In this document: positions 15,041-23,308 of the stretch, piece by piece
Layout: each line of letters begins with the position of its first letter
Numbering within the stretch: position 1 is the stretch's first letter
Origin: Acidobacteriota bacterium
GTDB lineage: Bacteria; Acidobacteriota; Terriglobia; Bryobacterales; Bryobacteraceae
Direction of reading: 5' to 3'
NCBI GenBank assembly: GCA_018268935.1
Contig: JAFDVS010000015.1
Location: 25,380 to 89,379, forward strand
Length of the DNA stretch: 64,000 nt
The notes under the pieces: generated by a model
Database searches by the model: none
What the model was told of the DNA's origin: nothing
The model's input: only the letters and a program-made list of their open reading frames with translations
Translations under genes and position numbers: made by a program

Positions 15041-16680
15041 GGGTTGGACGGCGCTGCACCGGTGAGTGAGCCAAGCCAGGATGTGGCTTCGCGATCCCCG
15101 GGCTGCAAACTGAGAATCCGCCGCAACGTCTGAGTGGCCTCTTCCCGGCGCCCCGTCTGCACCAGCGCCAGCGCATACAGCTTGAGCAGCTTCAAATCGT
15201 TCGGTGTGCTCTCCAGCGCCTGACGCAATTCCCGCTCCGCCTCGGAAAAATTCTTGGCCTGCATGAACATCGTGCCCAAATGCTGATGCGCGTCGCCTGC
15301 GCCTTCGGGAAACTCTTCCATGTACGTGCGGAAATGACTGGTCGCTTCCGTGGCGCGCCCCTGGCGGGCATACACCAGTCCCAGCAGAAAGTGCATCTTG
15401 GGATTCTTCCCGGTGACCGCCAGCGCGCGCAGAGCCATTGCTTCCGTATCCTTCCAGTGCTGTGTCTGCTGCCACGATAGGGCCGCAAACAGGGCCAGCA
15501 CGCAGAAGCCTGCGGCGGCGAGCGCACGGGGCGGAATGCGCTGCTGCAGCGTCGCCAACGCGAACACGGCAGCCAGCGCAAGCCCAACGCCTGGGATATA
15601 GGTGAACCGGTCCGCGTAAGCCTGGCTGCCCGCCTGGGCAATGCCGGACATCGGGAAAGTGGCGATAACGAACCAGAGCCATCCGCCGAGCAGATACGGG
15701 GCGCGGCGGCGCAATACAACGGCGGCAATAGAAATCCCCACCAGTGTCGCCAGCATGAGAACTCCGGTGCCGTTGCGTATATCCTCATGCGGATAGAACA
15801 CACCGAGGTTCGCCGGCCACACGAAGCTGTAAACGTAGCTCGCATAGCTGCGAATGAGATTCCAGATGCGCAGTTCCAGCGGATGCCCTTCGAGCGTAGC
15901 CATCGCCGACTCCTGCTGCCCCATCACTGTCAGCACGCTGAGTACAGCCGACATGGCAAACAGCGGCGCCTTTTCCTTGAGCAGCGGGATACAGGATTCG
16001 CGGCCAGTGACACGGCCCAGCGGCCACCAATCGAGCAGCAGCAGGATCAACGGCAACACGACCACCGTTGGTTTGCTGGAGCAAGCGGCAAAGCCCGCCA
16101 GCAGCATCCACAGGTAATCCCGTTTTGCGCCGCTGCGCGCGTAGTTGGCATAGGCCAGCAGCGTGCACGAGAAGAATAACCCCGAGAGCACATCTTTACG
16201 CTCCGCTGCCCACGCCACCGATTCGACGCGCAATGGATGCAAGGCATGCAGGGCGGCGGCGAACACCGAGGGCCAAAGCGCGTTGGTCAAACGATACAGG
16301 GCCAGTAGCAGGACGGCGGCATTGAGTGCGTGCAGCACCAGGCTCACCGCGTGGTGCGCGCCGGGGTTGAGTCCGAACAGACTCACGTCCAGCATGTGCG
16401 AGATCCAGGTGAGTGGCTGCCAGTAATAGAGCTTCACCGAAGTCCAGGCATCCAGGATCCCCCGCGCAGTGAGCCCTTCCCGCACCATCGGATTGTGATG
16501 GATGTACTGGGCGTCGTCGAAGTCGACGAAATCATGGTTGACGATAGCCGAGAAAACAGCGAGGCTGGCGAGAAACAGAATGCCCGCTGCGATCCAAACC
16601 TGCTTCGGCAGGGCCCGGATCTGCGGCGCTGCGGGTGTACTTTGCGGGCTTTTCGGCGGTTCTTTGGGCTTTCTCGACAC
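15037..16680 (-). CDS. Polytopic membrane protein with C-terminal TPR repeats (TMTC/PMT-like)
   Basis: A 547-residue protein. After a Pro-rich cytoplasmic start there are about ten hydrophobic segments, beginning IAAGILFLASLAVFSAIV. A loop carries DFVDFDDAQYIHHNP, an acidic motif resembling the DD/DE-containing first loop of GT-C glycosyltransferases. HPLRVESVAWAAERKDVLSG is typical of this group. Residues about 430-540 hold TPR repeats (MHFLLGLVYARQGRATEA, AHQHLGTMFMQAKNFSEAE). Proteins of this layout resemble eukaryotic TMTC mannosyltransferases, so O-glycosylation of exported proteins is possible, but activity is unproven. It is divergent from the Kelch protein gene across 65 bp. Confidence 0.85.
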   Translation of the reverse strand: MSRKPKEPPKSPQSTPAAPQIRALPKQVWIAAGILFLASLAVFSAIVNHDFVDFDDAQYIHHNPMVREGLTARGILDAWTSVKLYYWQPLTWISHMLDVSLFGLNPGAHHAVSLVLHALNAAVLLLALYRLTNALWPSVFAAALHALHPLRVESVAWAAERKDVLSGLFFSCTLLAYANYARSGAKRDYLWMLLAGFAACSSKPTVVVLPLILLLLDWWPLGRVTGRESCIPLLKEKAPLFAMSAVLSVLTVMGQQESAMATLEGHPLELRIWNLIRSYASYVYSFVWPANLGVFYPHEDIRNGTGVLMLATLVGISIAAVVLRRRAPYLLGGWLWFVIATFPMSGIAQAGSQAYADRFTYIPGVGLALAAVFALATLQQRIPPRALAAAGFCVLALFAALSWQQTQHWKDTEAMALRALAVTGKNPKMHFLLGLVYARQGRATEATSHFRTYMEEFPEGAGDAHQHLGTMFMQAKNFSEAERELRQALESTPNDLKLLKLYALALVQTGRREEATQTLRRILSLQPGDREATSWLGSLTGAAPSNP

Positions 16681-16745
16681 TGTGGGCGATTATAACGAAC
16701 CGGGCTACACCGGCGGGCAGGAACAAAAACGGATAAACTGACCGC

Positions 16746-18392
16746 ATGAAGCGGTATTTGTTGTGGCTCGCTCTGGGAGCGGCACTCAACGGACAAGGGC
16801 TATGGGAGCGGCGGGCTCCGTACCCCATCGAAGCAACGGAAGTATCGGCAGCGGCGTTGAACGGCCGGATTTACGCGCTGTGCGGCTTGCTGCCAAACGG
16901 CCGTAACACCGGCGCTCTGTACATTTACGATCCCTATCGCGATGAGTGGAGCGAAGGACCGCCGGTTCCCATCGACGGTGGGGCGGATCACTGCAATGTC
17001 GCGGCCGCAAACGGCAAGCTCTATGTGCTGGGGGCGATGCGCTCAGGCAGCGCGGAGGGAAACACTTACGAATACGATCCGGCCGCGCGCCGTTGGAGCA
17101 TGGTCGCGCGCATGGGCGAACCGCGCGGGGCCAGCGGTGTCGCTGCCATCGGGAACAAGATCTATGTGGCGGGAGGATTGGCCGGTACCGCGCCCGTGAA
17201 CACGTTCGAAGTTTTCGATACCGACACGAGACAATGGTCACGCCTGGCGCCGATGCCCACCGTGCGCGATCACCTTACCGCCCAGGCTGTGGGAGGGAAG
17301 TTCTACGCCATCGCCGGGCGCGTCGGCGCGGAGAATCTTCGGACCAATGAGGAGTACGATCCGTCGTCAAACACCTGGCGCTCGCGCACGCCAATCCCGA
17401 CAGCGCGCGGCGGCCTGGGAAGCGGCACGCTGCGTGGCCGGATTCAGGTCTTTGGCGGCGAGGGCAACAGTGGCCGTCCGGAGCAAACCTTCGAGCAGCA
17501 TGAGGAATACGATCCGGTGAGCGACACATGGGGTGCGCTGGCATTGATGACCGCCCCACGCCACGGCCTGTATGGGGCGACGCTCGATGGGCGTATCTTC
17601 ACCCCCAGCGGCGGCCCGCGCCAGGGCGCAACGTTTTCCAATTCGAACGAGGCGTTCTTTCTCCCTCTGCCCGATGCGCCGGCAATCCGGGACTTGCGCA
17701 ATGCGGCCAGCTTCACCACGGATCTTGCACCGGGAACCATCGTGGCTTTGCTGGGATCGAATTTGTCCCAAGGGGAACAGGAGTTGTCGCGTTTCCCCGT
17801 CCCCACAACGATGAACCTGACCACGGTGCGAGTGAACGGCACCGCTGTGCCGCTGCTCTATGTCAGCCGCAACCAGATCAACTTCCAACTTCCCTACAGC
17901 CTCTTTCCCGGGCCGATCTTCGTCACGGTGTCCCACGTCACGTCGGCCAGCGCCACCTTCAACGCCGCGGATGCAACGGCAACGGCGCCGGGATTGTTTG
18001 CGTTATCGGGAAATGGAGAGGGCCAAGGCGCCGTGCGAGTGGCAGGAACCGGCTTGATTGCCCGAGTGGCCGGCGACGGCATTTCCCGCGCTGCCCGGCG
18101 AGGCGAGATTGTGGAGATCTACGCAACCGGATTAGGGCGGCTGGACTTCCCTCCGCGCCCCAGTGATCCGGCGCCTTCGGATCCTCCGGCACGGACGGTC
18201 GAGATTCCGGAAGTCATGATCGGCGGGGTAAGGGCGGAGGTGCTCTATTCGGGGCTAACTCCCGGTGCGATCGGGCTCTATCAAATTAACGCCCGCATTG
18301 CGGCCAACGCACAGACCGGAGCCGCAGTCCCGGTGAACATCCGCATCGGAGCCAAGATGGGCAACCCAGTGACGATTGCCGTGGTGGAGTGA
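16746..18392 (+). CDS. Secreted Kelch-repeat protein with TIGR03437-type C-terminal domain
   Basis: A 548-residue protein with a short signal peptide (MKRYLLWLALGAALNGQG). Residues about 25-310 hold about six Kelch repeats with the usual pattern of a GG/GA turn followed by a YDP/FD...W strand (AAANGKLYVLGA, IGNKIYVAGG, VFDTDTRQWSRLAPMP, GRIQVFGGEG). They should fold into a beta-propeller. The last 230 residues (IRDLRNAASFTTDLAPGTIV, LYVSRNQINFQLPY, EIVEIYATGLG, GAIGLYQINARI) are a typical TIGR03437 domain, abundant in Solibacter-like Acidobacteriota and attached to many exported proteins. Function is probably surface binding or recognition; no catalytic residues were noticed. Confidence 0.9.
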   Translation: MKRYLLWLALGAALNGQGLWERRAPYPIEATEVSAAALNGRIYALCGLLPNGRNTGALYIYDPYRDEWSEGPPVPIDGGADHCNVAAANGKLYVLGAMRSGSAEGNTYEYDPAARRWSMVARMGEPRGASGVAAIGNKIYVAGGLAGTAPVNTFEVFDTDTRQWSRLAPMPTVRDHLTAQAVGGKFYAIAGRVGAENLRTNEEYDPSSNTWRSRTPIPTARGGLGSGTLRGRIQVFGGEGNSGRPEQTFEQHEEYDPVSDTWGALALMTAPRHGLYGATLDGRIFTPSGGPRQGATFSNSNEAFFLPLPDAPAIRDLRNAASFTTDLAPGTIVALLGSNLSQGEQELSRFPVPTTMNLTTVRVNGTAVPLLYVSRNQINFQLPYSLFPGPIFVTVSHVTSASATFNAADATATAPGLFALSGNGEGQGAVRVAGTGLIARVAGDGISRAARRGEIVEIYATGLGRLDFPPRPSDPAPSDPPARTVEIPEVMIGGVRAEVLYSGLTPGAIGLYQINARIAANAQTGAAVPVNIRIGAKMGNPVTIAVVE

Positions 18393-18398
18393 CGCGGA

Positions 18399-18752
18399 TC
18401 ATTTGGCTGACGCCATCGCCTTCCACGCTTCCTCATCCTTCCCCACGCTGAGGCCGTTGGCGCCGCGCACCAACGGAAGCCGCAACAGCAGCGGCTCCTT
18501 CTCAATGCGCGCCAGCAGGTCCGCTTCCGATACCTTCAAATACTTCAGGCCCGCGTCGGTGTAGGCCTTCCCATCCCGATCCAACAGCGCGTCCCAACCG
18601 AACTTCTCCACGAAACGGCGAATCTCACCTGCCGCCAGTGCCCGCTGCTTGAGATCCACCATCTGAATCGTGACCCGCCGCTCTTTGAAGAAACGCTCCG
18701 CGGCGCGTGTCGCCTGTGAGTTCTTCACACCAAAAATCTGAACACCCTGCAT
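18399..18752 (-). CDS. ArsC/Spx-like thioredoxin-fold protein lacking the catalytic cysteine
   Basis: A 117-residue protein of normal ArsC/Spx length. The N-terminus QIFGVKNSQATRAAERFFKE aligns with the ArsC/Spx start (Y-G-I/N-x-C-x-x-C/S-R-K-A), but the Cys position reads Ser or another residue, and the whole protein has no Cys. Later parts fit the fold: FVEKFGWDALLDRDGKAY, then LLLRLPLVRGANGLSVGKDE, which is where ArsC has its RPI(V) stretch. It is therefore probably not an arsenate reductase; a binding or regulatory role like Spx is possible. It is the last gene of a minus operon, starting 9 bp after the serine hydrolase gene, and converges on the Kelch gene with 6 bp between stops. Confidence 0.82.
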   Translation of the reverse strand: MQGVQIFGVKNSQATRAAERFFKERRVTIQMVDLKQRALAAGEIRRFVEKFGWDALLDRDGKAYTDAGLKYLKVSEADLLARIEKEPLLLRLPLVRGANGLSVGKDEEAWKAMASAK

Positions 18753-18761
18753 GAGCTTCCA

Positions 18762-19799
18762 TTATCCGCCGCTTGCCACCATGTCGGACACCGGACCCAG
18801 CAGCCCGGCCCGCGATTGATCGGCGGGCTTGGTGGTGAGCAACACGCAGATCAGGTTCTTCGTGGGGTCCGCCCAGCAGACCGTGCCGGTGGAACCGTAG
18901 TGGCCATAGGTCTTCGCAGAACAGGATTTGCCGAAGGTGCCGGGGTCGATCATGAAGCCGATACCCCATGGTTTGTTCAGGCCCTGATTCTGATTGGCGA
19001 TCATGTCATGCGCGATGGCCACGGAGAGAGGCTTGCCGCTGGGCTGCAGAAAGTACTTGAGAAACCGCGCCACATCCGCGGCGGAGGCATGTGCACCACC
19101 CCACGGAGCGCCGAGATCGCGCCAGTAGGGCGTGTTCCAGTTCCAATCATCGTTTGGATTCGGTACCTGGCACTGCGCCAGATCCGCAATCTTGCGGCCC
19201 CCAAGCCCCAACGATGTTTGCGTCATGCCGAGCGGTGTGAAAATCTCCTTGCGCAGGAAATCGCGGAACGGCGTTCGCGTCACGCGTTCGGCGATCTCCG
19301 ACGCAAGCAGGATACCCATGCTCTGGTATTTGCACTGTGTCCCCGGCTGGAACAGCAGCGGCGTCTTGCACGTGCCCGCGACGAAATCTTTCAGCGAAGC
19401 GTGCTTCTTGCGCAGCGCCTCGTTATCCGCAAGCATGTCCGGCAGCCCGGAAGTATGCGTCAACAGCATCTTCACGGTGATCCGGTCGCGATCGCCGCCG
19501 GAAAATTCAGGGATATACTTCTTCACCGGATCGTCCAGCTTCACATGGCCGCGCTCCACCAGTTTCATCACACCCGCGGCTGTCATCGGCTTCGTGATCG
19601 ACGCGAGCAGAAACACTTCGTTCTCACTGCGCGCCTTGCCGAAACCCTTGGCGATGCGGGTGCTGCCTTGCTCGACATAAAGTGCCGCGGCGGAAACGTC
19701 GCCACTCGCGGTGGCCGATTGAATCTTCGCCATCGCGGCATCGATCTGGCCGCGCTGGATGGCGGCAAAGGCTCCGCAGAGCAGAGTGCGTCGGGTCAT
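18762..19799 (-). CDS. Serine hydrolase, class C beta-lactamase / penicillin-binding-protein-like
   Basis: A 345-residue protein with a short N-terminal export-like segment (MTRRTLLCGAFAA). The three active-site motifs of the beta-lactamase-related family are visible: SxxK as SITKPM, YxS as KYQSMG, and an H-x-G type third motif in YGHYGSTGTV. The family includes class C beta-lactamases, D,D-peptidases and esterases. The text around the third motif (GFMIDPGTFGKSC ... DPTKNLICVLLTT) is closer to the esterase/EstB-like group than to classical AmpC. It lies 22 bp after the SCO1 gene and 9 bp before the ArsC-like gene on the same strand. Confidence 0.9.
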   Translation of the reverse strand: MTRRTLLCGAFAAIQRGQIDAAMAKIQSATASGDVSAAALYVEQGSTRIAKGFGKARSENEVFLLASITKPMTAAGVMKLVERGHVKLDDPVKKYIPEFSGGDRDRITVKMLLTHTSGLPDMLADNEALRKKHASLKDFVAGTCKTPLLFQPGTQCKYQSMGILLASEIAERVTRTPFRDFLRKEIFTPLGMTQTSLGLGGRKIADLAQCQVPNPNDDWNWNTPYWRDLGAPWGGAHASAADVARFLKYFLQPSGKPLSVAIAHDMIANQNQGLNKPWGIGFMIDPGTFGKSCSAKTYGHYGSTGTVCWADPTKNLICVLLTTKPADQSRAGLLGPVSDMVASGG

Positions 19800-19821
19800 C
19801 GTATGATGTCTCCGTGGCGAT

Positions 19822-20412
19822 TCAGGATTCGGGCTCGGGCTTGCGCGGATTGCGGATGAGCTTCGGGATATCCTGCATCAGATCCGCGATCGCTGTTGGC
19901 TGCACCACCGAGTATACTCCGCGCACGAAGCCCGAACCATCCACGAGATAAAGCTGCTTGCTGTGCGCGGTGATCTCGTCGGGATCCAGATGGCGTTGCG
20001 TCGCCTCCTGGATGCGGCGGATGGTGGGTTTGTCCCCGCTAACAAAAATCCAGCGTTGCGGGTCAGCGCCATTCTTTGCGGCATAAGCGGCCAGCACCGC
20101 TTGTGTGTCGCGGTCGGGATCGATCGACAGGCTGATCAGACGCACTTGCGGCATGTCTTTTGTCCGCTCCTGCAGCTTGCGCATTTCAGCGGTCATCCGC
20201 GGGCAAACGAGTGTGCAGTTGGTGAAGATAAAGTCGAGAATCCAGACCTTGCCTTGGAGCGAAGCATGGCGGAAGGGCATGCCAGTATGCGTCGTGAAGT
20301 CGAAATCGGGCAGCGGGCCGAAGTCAGGCAGCATCTCCTCCGTATCCACTACAGGGCGGCGGGAGCACGCGGCAAGCGCGCCCGCGGAGGCAAGCAGCAA
20401 GCGGCGGGTCAT
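19822..20412 (-). CDS. SCO1/SenC-family copper chaperone-like lipoprotein
   Basis: A 196-residue protein. The start MTRRLLLASAGALAAC ends in a lipobox (LAAC, C16), so it should be a membrane-anchored lipoprotein. The thioredoxin fold carries the SCO metal site: C66 and C70 in NCTLVCP plus H150 in AHSKQLYLVDG. SCO proteins deliver copper to the CuA site of cytochrome oxidase or act as thiol-disulfide reductases; all three ligands are present. No oxidase genes are in the window. It overlaps the upstream phosphoesterase gene by 4 bp and is followed by the serine hydrolase after 22 bp. Confidence 0.93.
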   Translation of the reverse strand: MTRRLLLASAGALAACSRRPVVDTEEMLPDFGPLPDFDFTTHTGMPFRHASLQGKVWILDFIFTNCTLVCPRMTAEMRKLQERTKDMPQVRLISLSIDPDRDTQAVLAAYAAKNGADPQRWIFVSGDKPTIRRIQEATQRHLDPDEITAHSKQLYLVDGSGFVRGVYSVVQPTAIADLMQDIPKLIRNPRKPEPES

Positions 20413-23096
20413 TCTCTCGCTCCGTTTCTATGCTGCTCCCGCAGCACGTTCGGATCGTCCATGCGCGGGCCGGGCTTGGGGTCCAGCGGATCGCGGGCGT
20501 TGGCTGGGTCGAACACTTCTTTCGGTACAGGCAGCAGTTTGTAAGGGGTCAAATCCGGCTTTGTGGTGAACATGTCGCTCAGGTCCGCAGCCGCGCCATC
20601 GAACAAATTCAGCGGCGGCAGCCCCAGCAGACGAAACGTCGTCTTCAGCATCGACGGGAAGCTCGCGTTGACGTGCGAGACGTAGTTCTTCTTCGCATAA
20701 GGGCTGACGGCGAGGAACACCGTGCGATGCGAGTCAATATGATCCACACCGCCCTGTGCATCGTCTTCGGTGATGAAGATCGCCATGTTCGGCCACCATT
20801 TGCTTTGCGAAAGGTATTCCACAATCCGGCCCAGCGCATAGTCGTTATCGGCAACGTAAGAGGCCTGATAGGGATAGCCATCCTCCGGACGCGGCTTCGC
20901 CATGTGATCGTTTGGCAGGTGGATGAAGACAAGTTGCGGGAACGGCTGTTGGCCTTTCACATAAAGCTTGTCCACCTCCGCCAGGAACTGGCCCGCGCGG
21001 TATTGATCGGGGATGTTGGTGTTGTACTGAGCGTACTCGCGCGACGTGTTGCGATACAGCGGCTCAGGCATCGGAACGTTGGTCATCAGCCGGCCGCCCG
21101 TTGGCTTTAGCCCCGGCCCCTCGTCGATGCTGGCCAGTTCGAAGCCTTCCCCATAGTTGCGGAAAGAAATGCCGTGCCGGTCGAGTTGGTGCCACAGCGT
21201 CCCGTTCTCCAGTTGATCGTCAGGATGAACGGACGAGTTGCTGTTGTGAAAACGAAGCCGGCCCGGCGCGGTGGTCGGCATGCGGAAATCCTTCATCCCG
21301 CCTCCCGCCATGATCGAGCTTTCCGACCACGCATTGGGATACGAACCAACCACCCAATGGTGGCCGTCGACGCTCACCTCCGAATCGGCATAGAAGTTAT
21401 CACTGAAGGCGAACTGCTTGGCCAGCGCGTGATGGTTCGGGGTGACACTGACGCCGCGCAGGCTCAAGCGCTGGCGCAGGCCGCTTTTGGTGCGATCCCC
21501 GTCACCCTGCACCACACCCGCGGCGCCGAAGCGGGCCAAATCCCAGACACCCGTGGCGGGTCCGTTCGCAGCCTGGGCCACATCGCCGAAGACTTCGTCG
21601 TACGTTCGGTTTTCCTTGACGATGATGACCACATGTTTGATCTCCGCCGGAAGCGCGGCAGGCTTCGATTTGGCTGGTACGAAGCCGTTGTTCGCGTAAA
21701 CACGCTCCGTGTGGCGGCGGAGTTCGTCGCGGCCAGGCACGGGGAACATGGTGAGAGCGCCGCGGCGCAGGTCGGCCTGGAATGTCGTGGAGTTACTCCG
21801 GCCCGCATTTGGGCCCGTGCCGTGGCCCTTGGCGTTGGCCACATAAACATTGTCACGATCGATGACCACCCGCGTAGGGAACCAGGCCGCGGGCAGGTGG
21901 CCGATGACGCTGTTCGTCTTCGTGTCAATCACGGCAACAGCATTGATCCCCGCTTCCGCCACCAGCAGCCAGCCGGAGGATTCATGTATCGCCATCCCAA
22001 TGGGAATCACGCCGCGCAATTTTTCCAGGCCAGGGATGCGGATCTGAATCTCGGCCACGATGGATCGCGCGGCGGGGTCGATGACGGTAATCGTGTCGTT
22101 ATGCGCATTCGAAACATAAACGCGATCCTTCGTGGCAAGCACTCCGGAGGGGCTGCTGCCGCCGAGGCTTTTCGGACCAAAAGGCAGGCCGGTGCGCAGA
22201 AACGAAACCAGCTTCGGAGCGGTGGGGTCTTCCACATCCACAATCGCTACGGAGTTCGATTCCGGCACGTTCGGATCGCCCAGTCCCGGCACGTCGATCA
22301 TCGCGCCGGAAGCATCGGGGCGGCGCACTCCGTCGCGTGATTCGGGCGATGGGAATCCGAACGCAGGGAACGGAATCCCCGTTTCCCGCGGACGCTTGGG
22401 ATCGGCGCCTGGAAGCGGCTTGTACTCGAACATACCGACATTGGTCACGTAGACGCGCTTTCCGTCGGGCGATAAGGCCACCGCGAACGGCATGCGCCCC
22501 ACCCGCAGCGAAGCAGCGATGCGTTTGCGCGCGACGTCGATCACGGCCAGGCGGTAATTGGCTTGATCGACGACATACAGCAATTGCCGCGCGGCGTCAT
22601 ACGCCAGGTCACCGGTGTAGCTATCTTTGTAACCGCCGGTATTGAGCTTGAAAATGTGACGCGGTTTTCCCGTTTTCACTTCCAGCAGACGCACCCGGCC
22701 GGAGTTTCCTTCCGAAGCGAACACGTGGCGGTCGTCCTGGAAGGCGATCCCCATGAAGACGCTGAGCCAGTCCTGGTCATCGTCATCCATCCGCTCGATC
22801 TTCCAGGGCTGGATGGCGTTCGTTTGCCAGTTGCCGTTGGGCAGGCTTTCCAGAACGGTGAGCGTGTATCGCTTCGGTCCACCATCGCTGGTGAGGATGG
22901 TCTTCCCCGAAAGGCTGACAGCGAGGCCGAACGGCCCGGGTCCAGTGGGGTATTGCCTGCCGAGTGGGGTGAGAATGCGACCCCCTGGGAGTATGGTCTC
23001 GGCGCTCGGCCGGCGGATGGCGGAACGCGTACCGGCGGGGGCTTTGAAGTCTTGGGCGAAAGCCAGCGCGCAGAGGATTGCGAGGAGGGAGGCCAT
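20409..23096 (-). CDS. Secreted bifunctional YncE-like beta-propeller / phosphoesterase (alkaline phosphatase superfamily)
   Basis: An 895-residue protein with a signal peptide (MASLLAILCALAFAQ). Residues about 40-430 form a YncE-like propeller with YVTN-type repeats (KRVYVTNVGMFEYK, DRVYVSNAHNDTITVIDP, NAVAVIDTKTNSVIGHLPAAW). Residues about 465-870 are a phosphoesterase domain: VVIIVKENRTYDEVFGD at its start, DNFYADSEVSVDGHHW, and TEDDAQGGVDHIDSHRT near the end, which supply the metal-binding Glu/Asp/His set of this family (phospholipase C / acid phosphatase-like). A role in extracellular phosphate release is plausible. It is the first gene of a minus operon with SCO1, serine hydrolase and ArsC-like genes. 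The terminator at 23124-23177 lies just upstream and isolates it from the previous operon. Confidence 0.92.
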   Translation of the reverse strand: MASLLAILCALAFAQDFKAPAGTRSAIRRPSAETILPGGRILTPLGRQYPTGPGPFGLAVSLSGKTILTSDGGPKRYTLTVLESLPNGNWQTNAIQPWKIERMDDDDQDWLSVFMGIAFQDDRHVFASEGNSGRVRLLEVKTGKPRHIFKLNTGGYKDSYTGDLAYDAARQLLYVVDQANYRLAVIDVARKRIAASLRVGRMPFAVALSPDGKRVYVTNVGMFEYKPLPGADPKRPRETGIPFPAFGFPSPESRDGVRRPDASGAMIDVPGLGDPNVPESNSVAIVDVEDPTAPKLVSFLRTGLPFGPKSLGGSSPSGVLATKDRVYVSNAHNDTITVIDPAARSIVAEIQIRIPGLEKLRGVIPIGMAIHESSGWLLVAEAGINAVAVIDTKTNSVIGHLPAAWFPTRVVIDRDNVYVANAKGHGTGPNAGRSNSTTFQADLRRGALTMFPVPGRDELRRHTERVYANNGFVPAKSKPAALPAEIKHVVIIVKENRTYDEVFGDVAQAANGPATGVWDLARFGAAGVVQGDGDRTKSGLRQRLSLRGVSVTPNHHALAKQFAFSDNFYADSEVSVDGHHWVVGSYPNAWSESSIMAGGGMKDFRMPTTAPGRLRFHNSNSSVHPDDQLENGTLWHQLDRHGISFRNYGEGFELASIDEGPGLKPTGGRLMTNVPMPEPLYRNTSREYAQYNTNIPDQYRAGQFLAEVDKLYVKGQQPFPQLVFIHLPNDHMAKPRPEDGYPYQASYVADNDYALGRIVEYLSQSKWWPNMAIFITEDDAQGGVDHIDSHRTVFLAVSPYAKKNYVSHVNASFPSMLKTTFRLLGLPPLNLFDGAAADLSDMFTTKPDLTPYKLLPVPKEVFDPANARDPLDPKPGPRMDDPNVLREQHRNGARE

Positions 23097-23123
23097 CAGG
23101 CACTAGTAGAACACAGACGCTTC

Positions 23124-23177
23124 AAAAAAGAGAGAGCCACCGGGCAGCTCGGAGGATTATTCCTGCCCGATGGCTCT
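23124..23177 (-). terminator. Intrinsic terminator downstream of the sigma54 activator gene
   Basis: On the minus strand a 15-bp stem with one mismatch (AGAGCCATCGGGCAG, from 23177 to 23163, pairing with 23147-23133) has a 15-nt loop and is followed by CTC and a run of six T (23129-23124). It lies 132 bp after the stop of the FHA-sigma54 gene and 37 bp before the start of the next minus-strand gene. Confidence 0.85.
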
Positions 23178-23308
23178 GAACCAAGTAGGTGTTTGTCTCT
23201 CTCGGAGTGCCCTTTCTAATGCACGCGTCGTGCCAAAGAAAAAGGCGGCTCTTGAGCCTATTTCTGACCCAAGTTGGGGGATATGACTAACTGTGGGGTG
23301 AGAATGGG

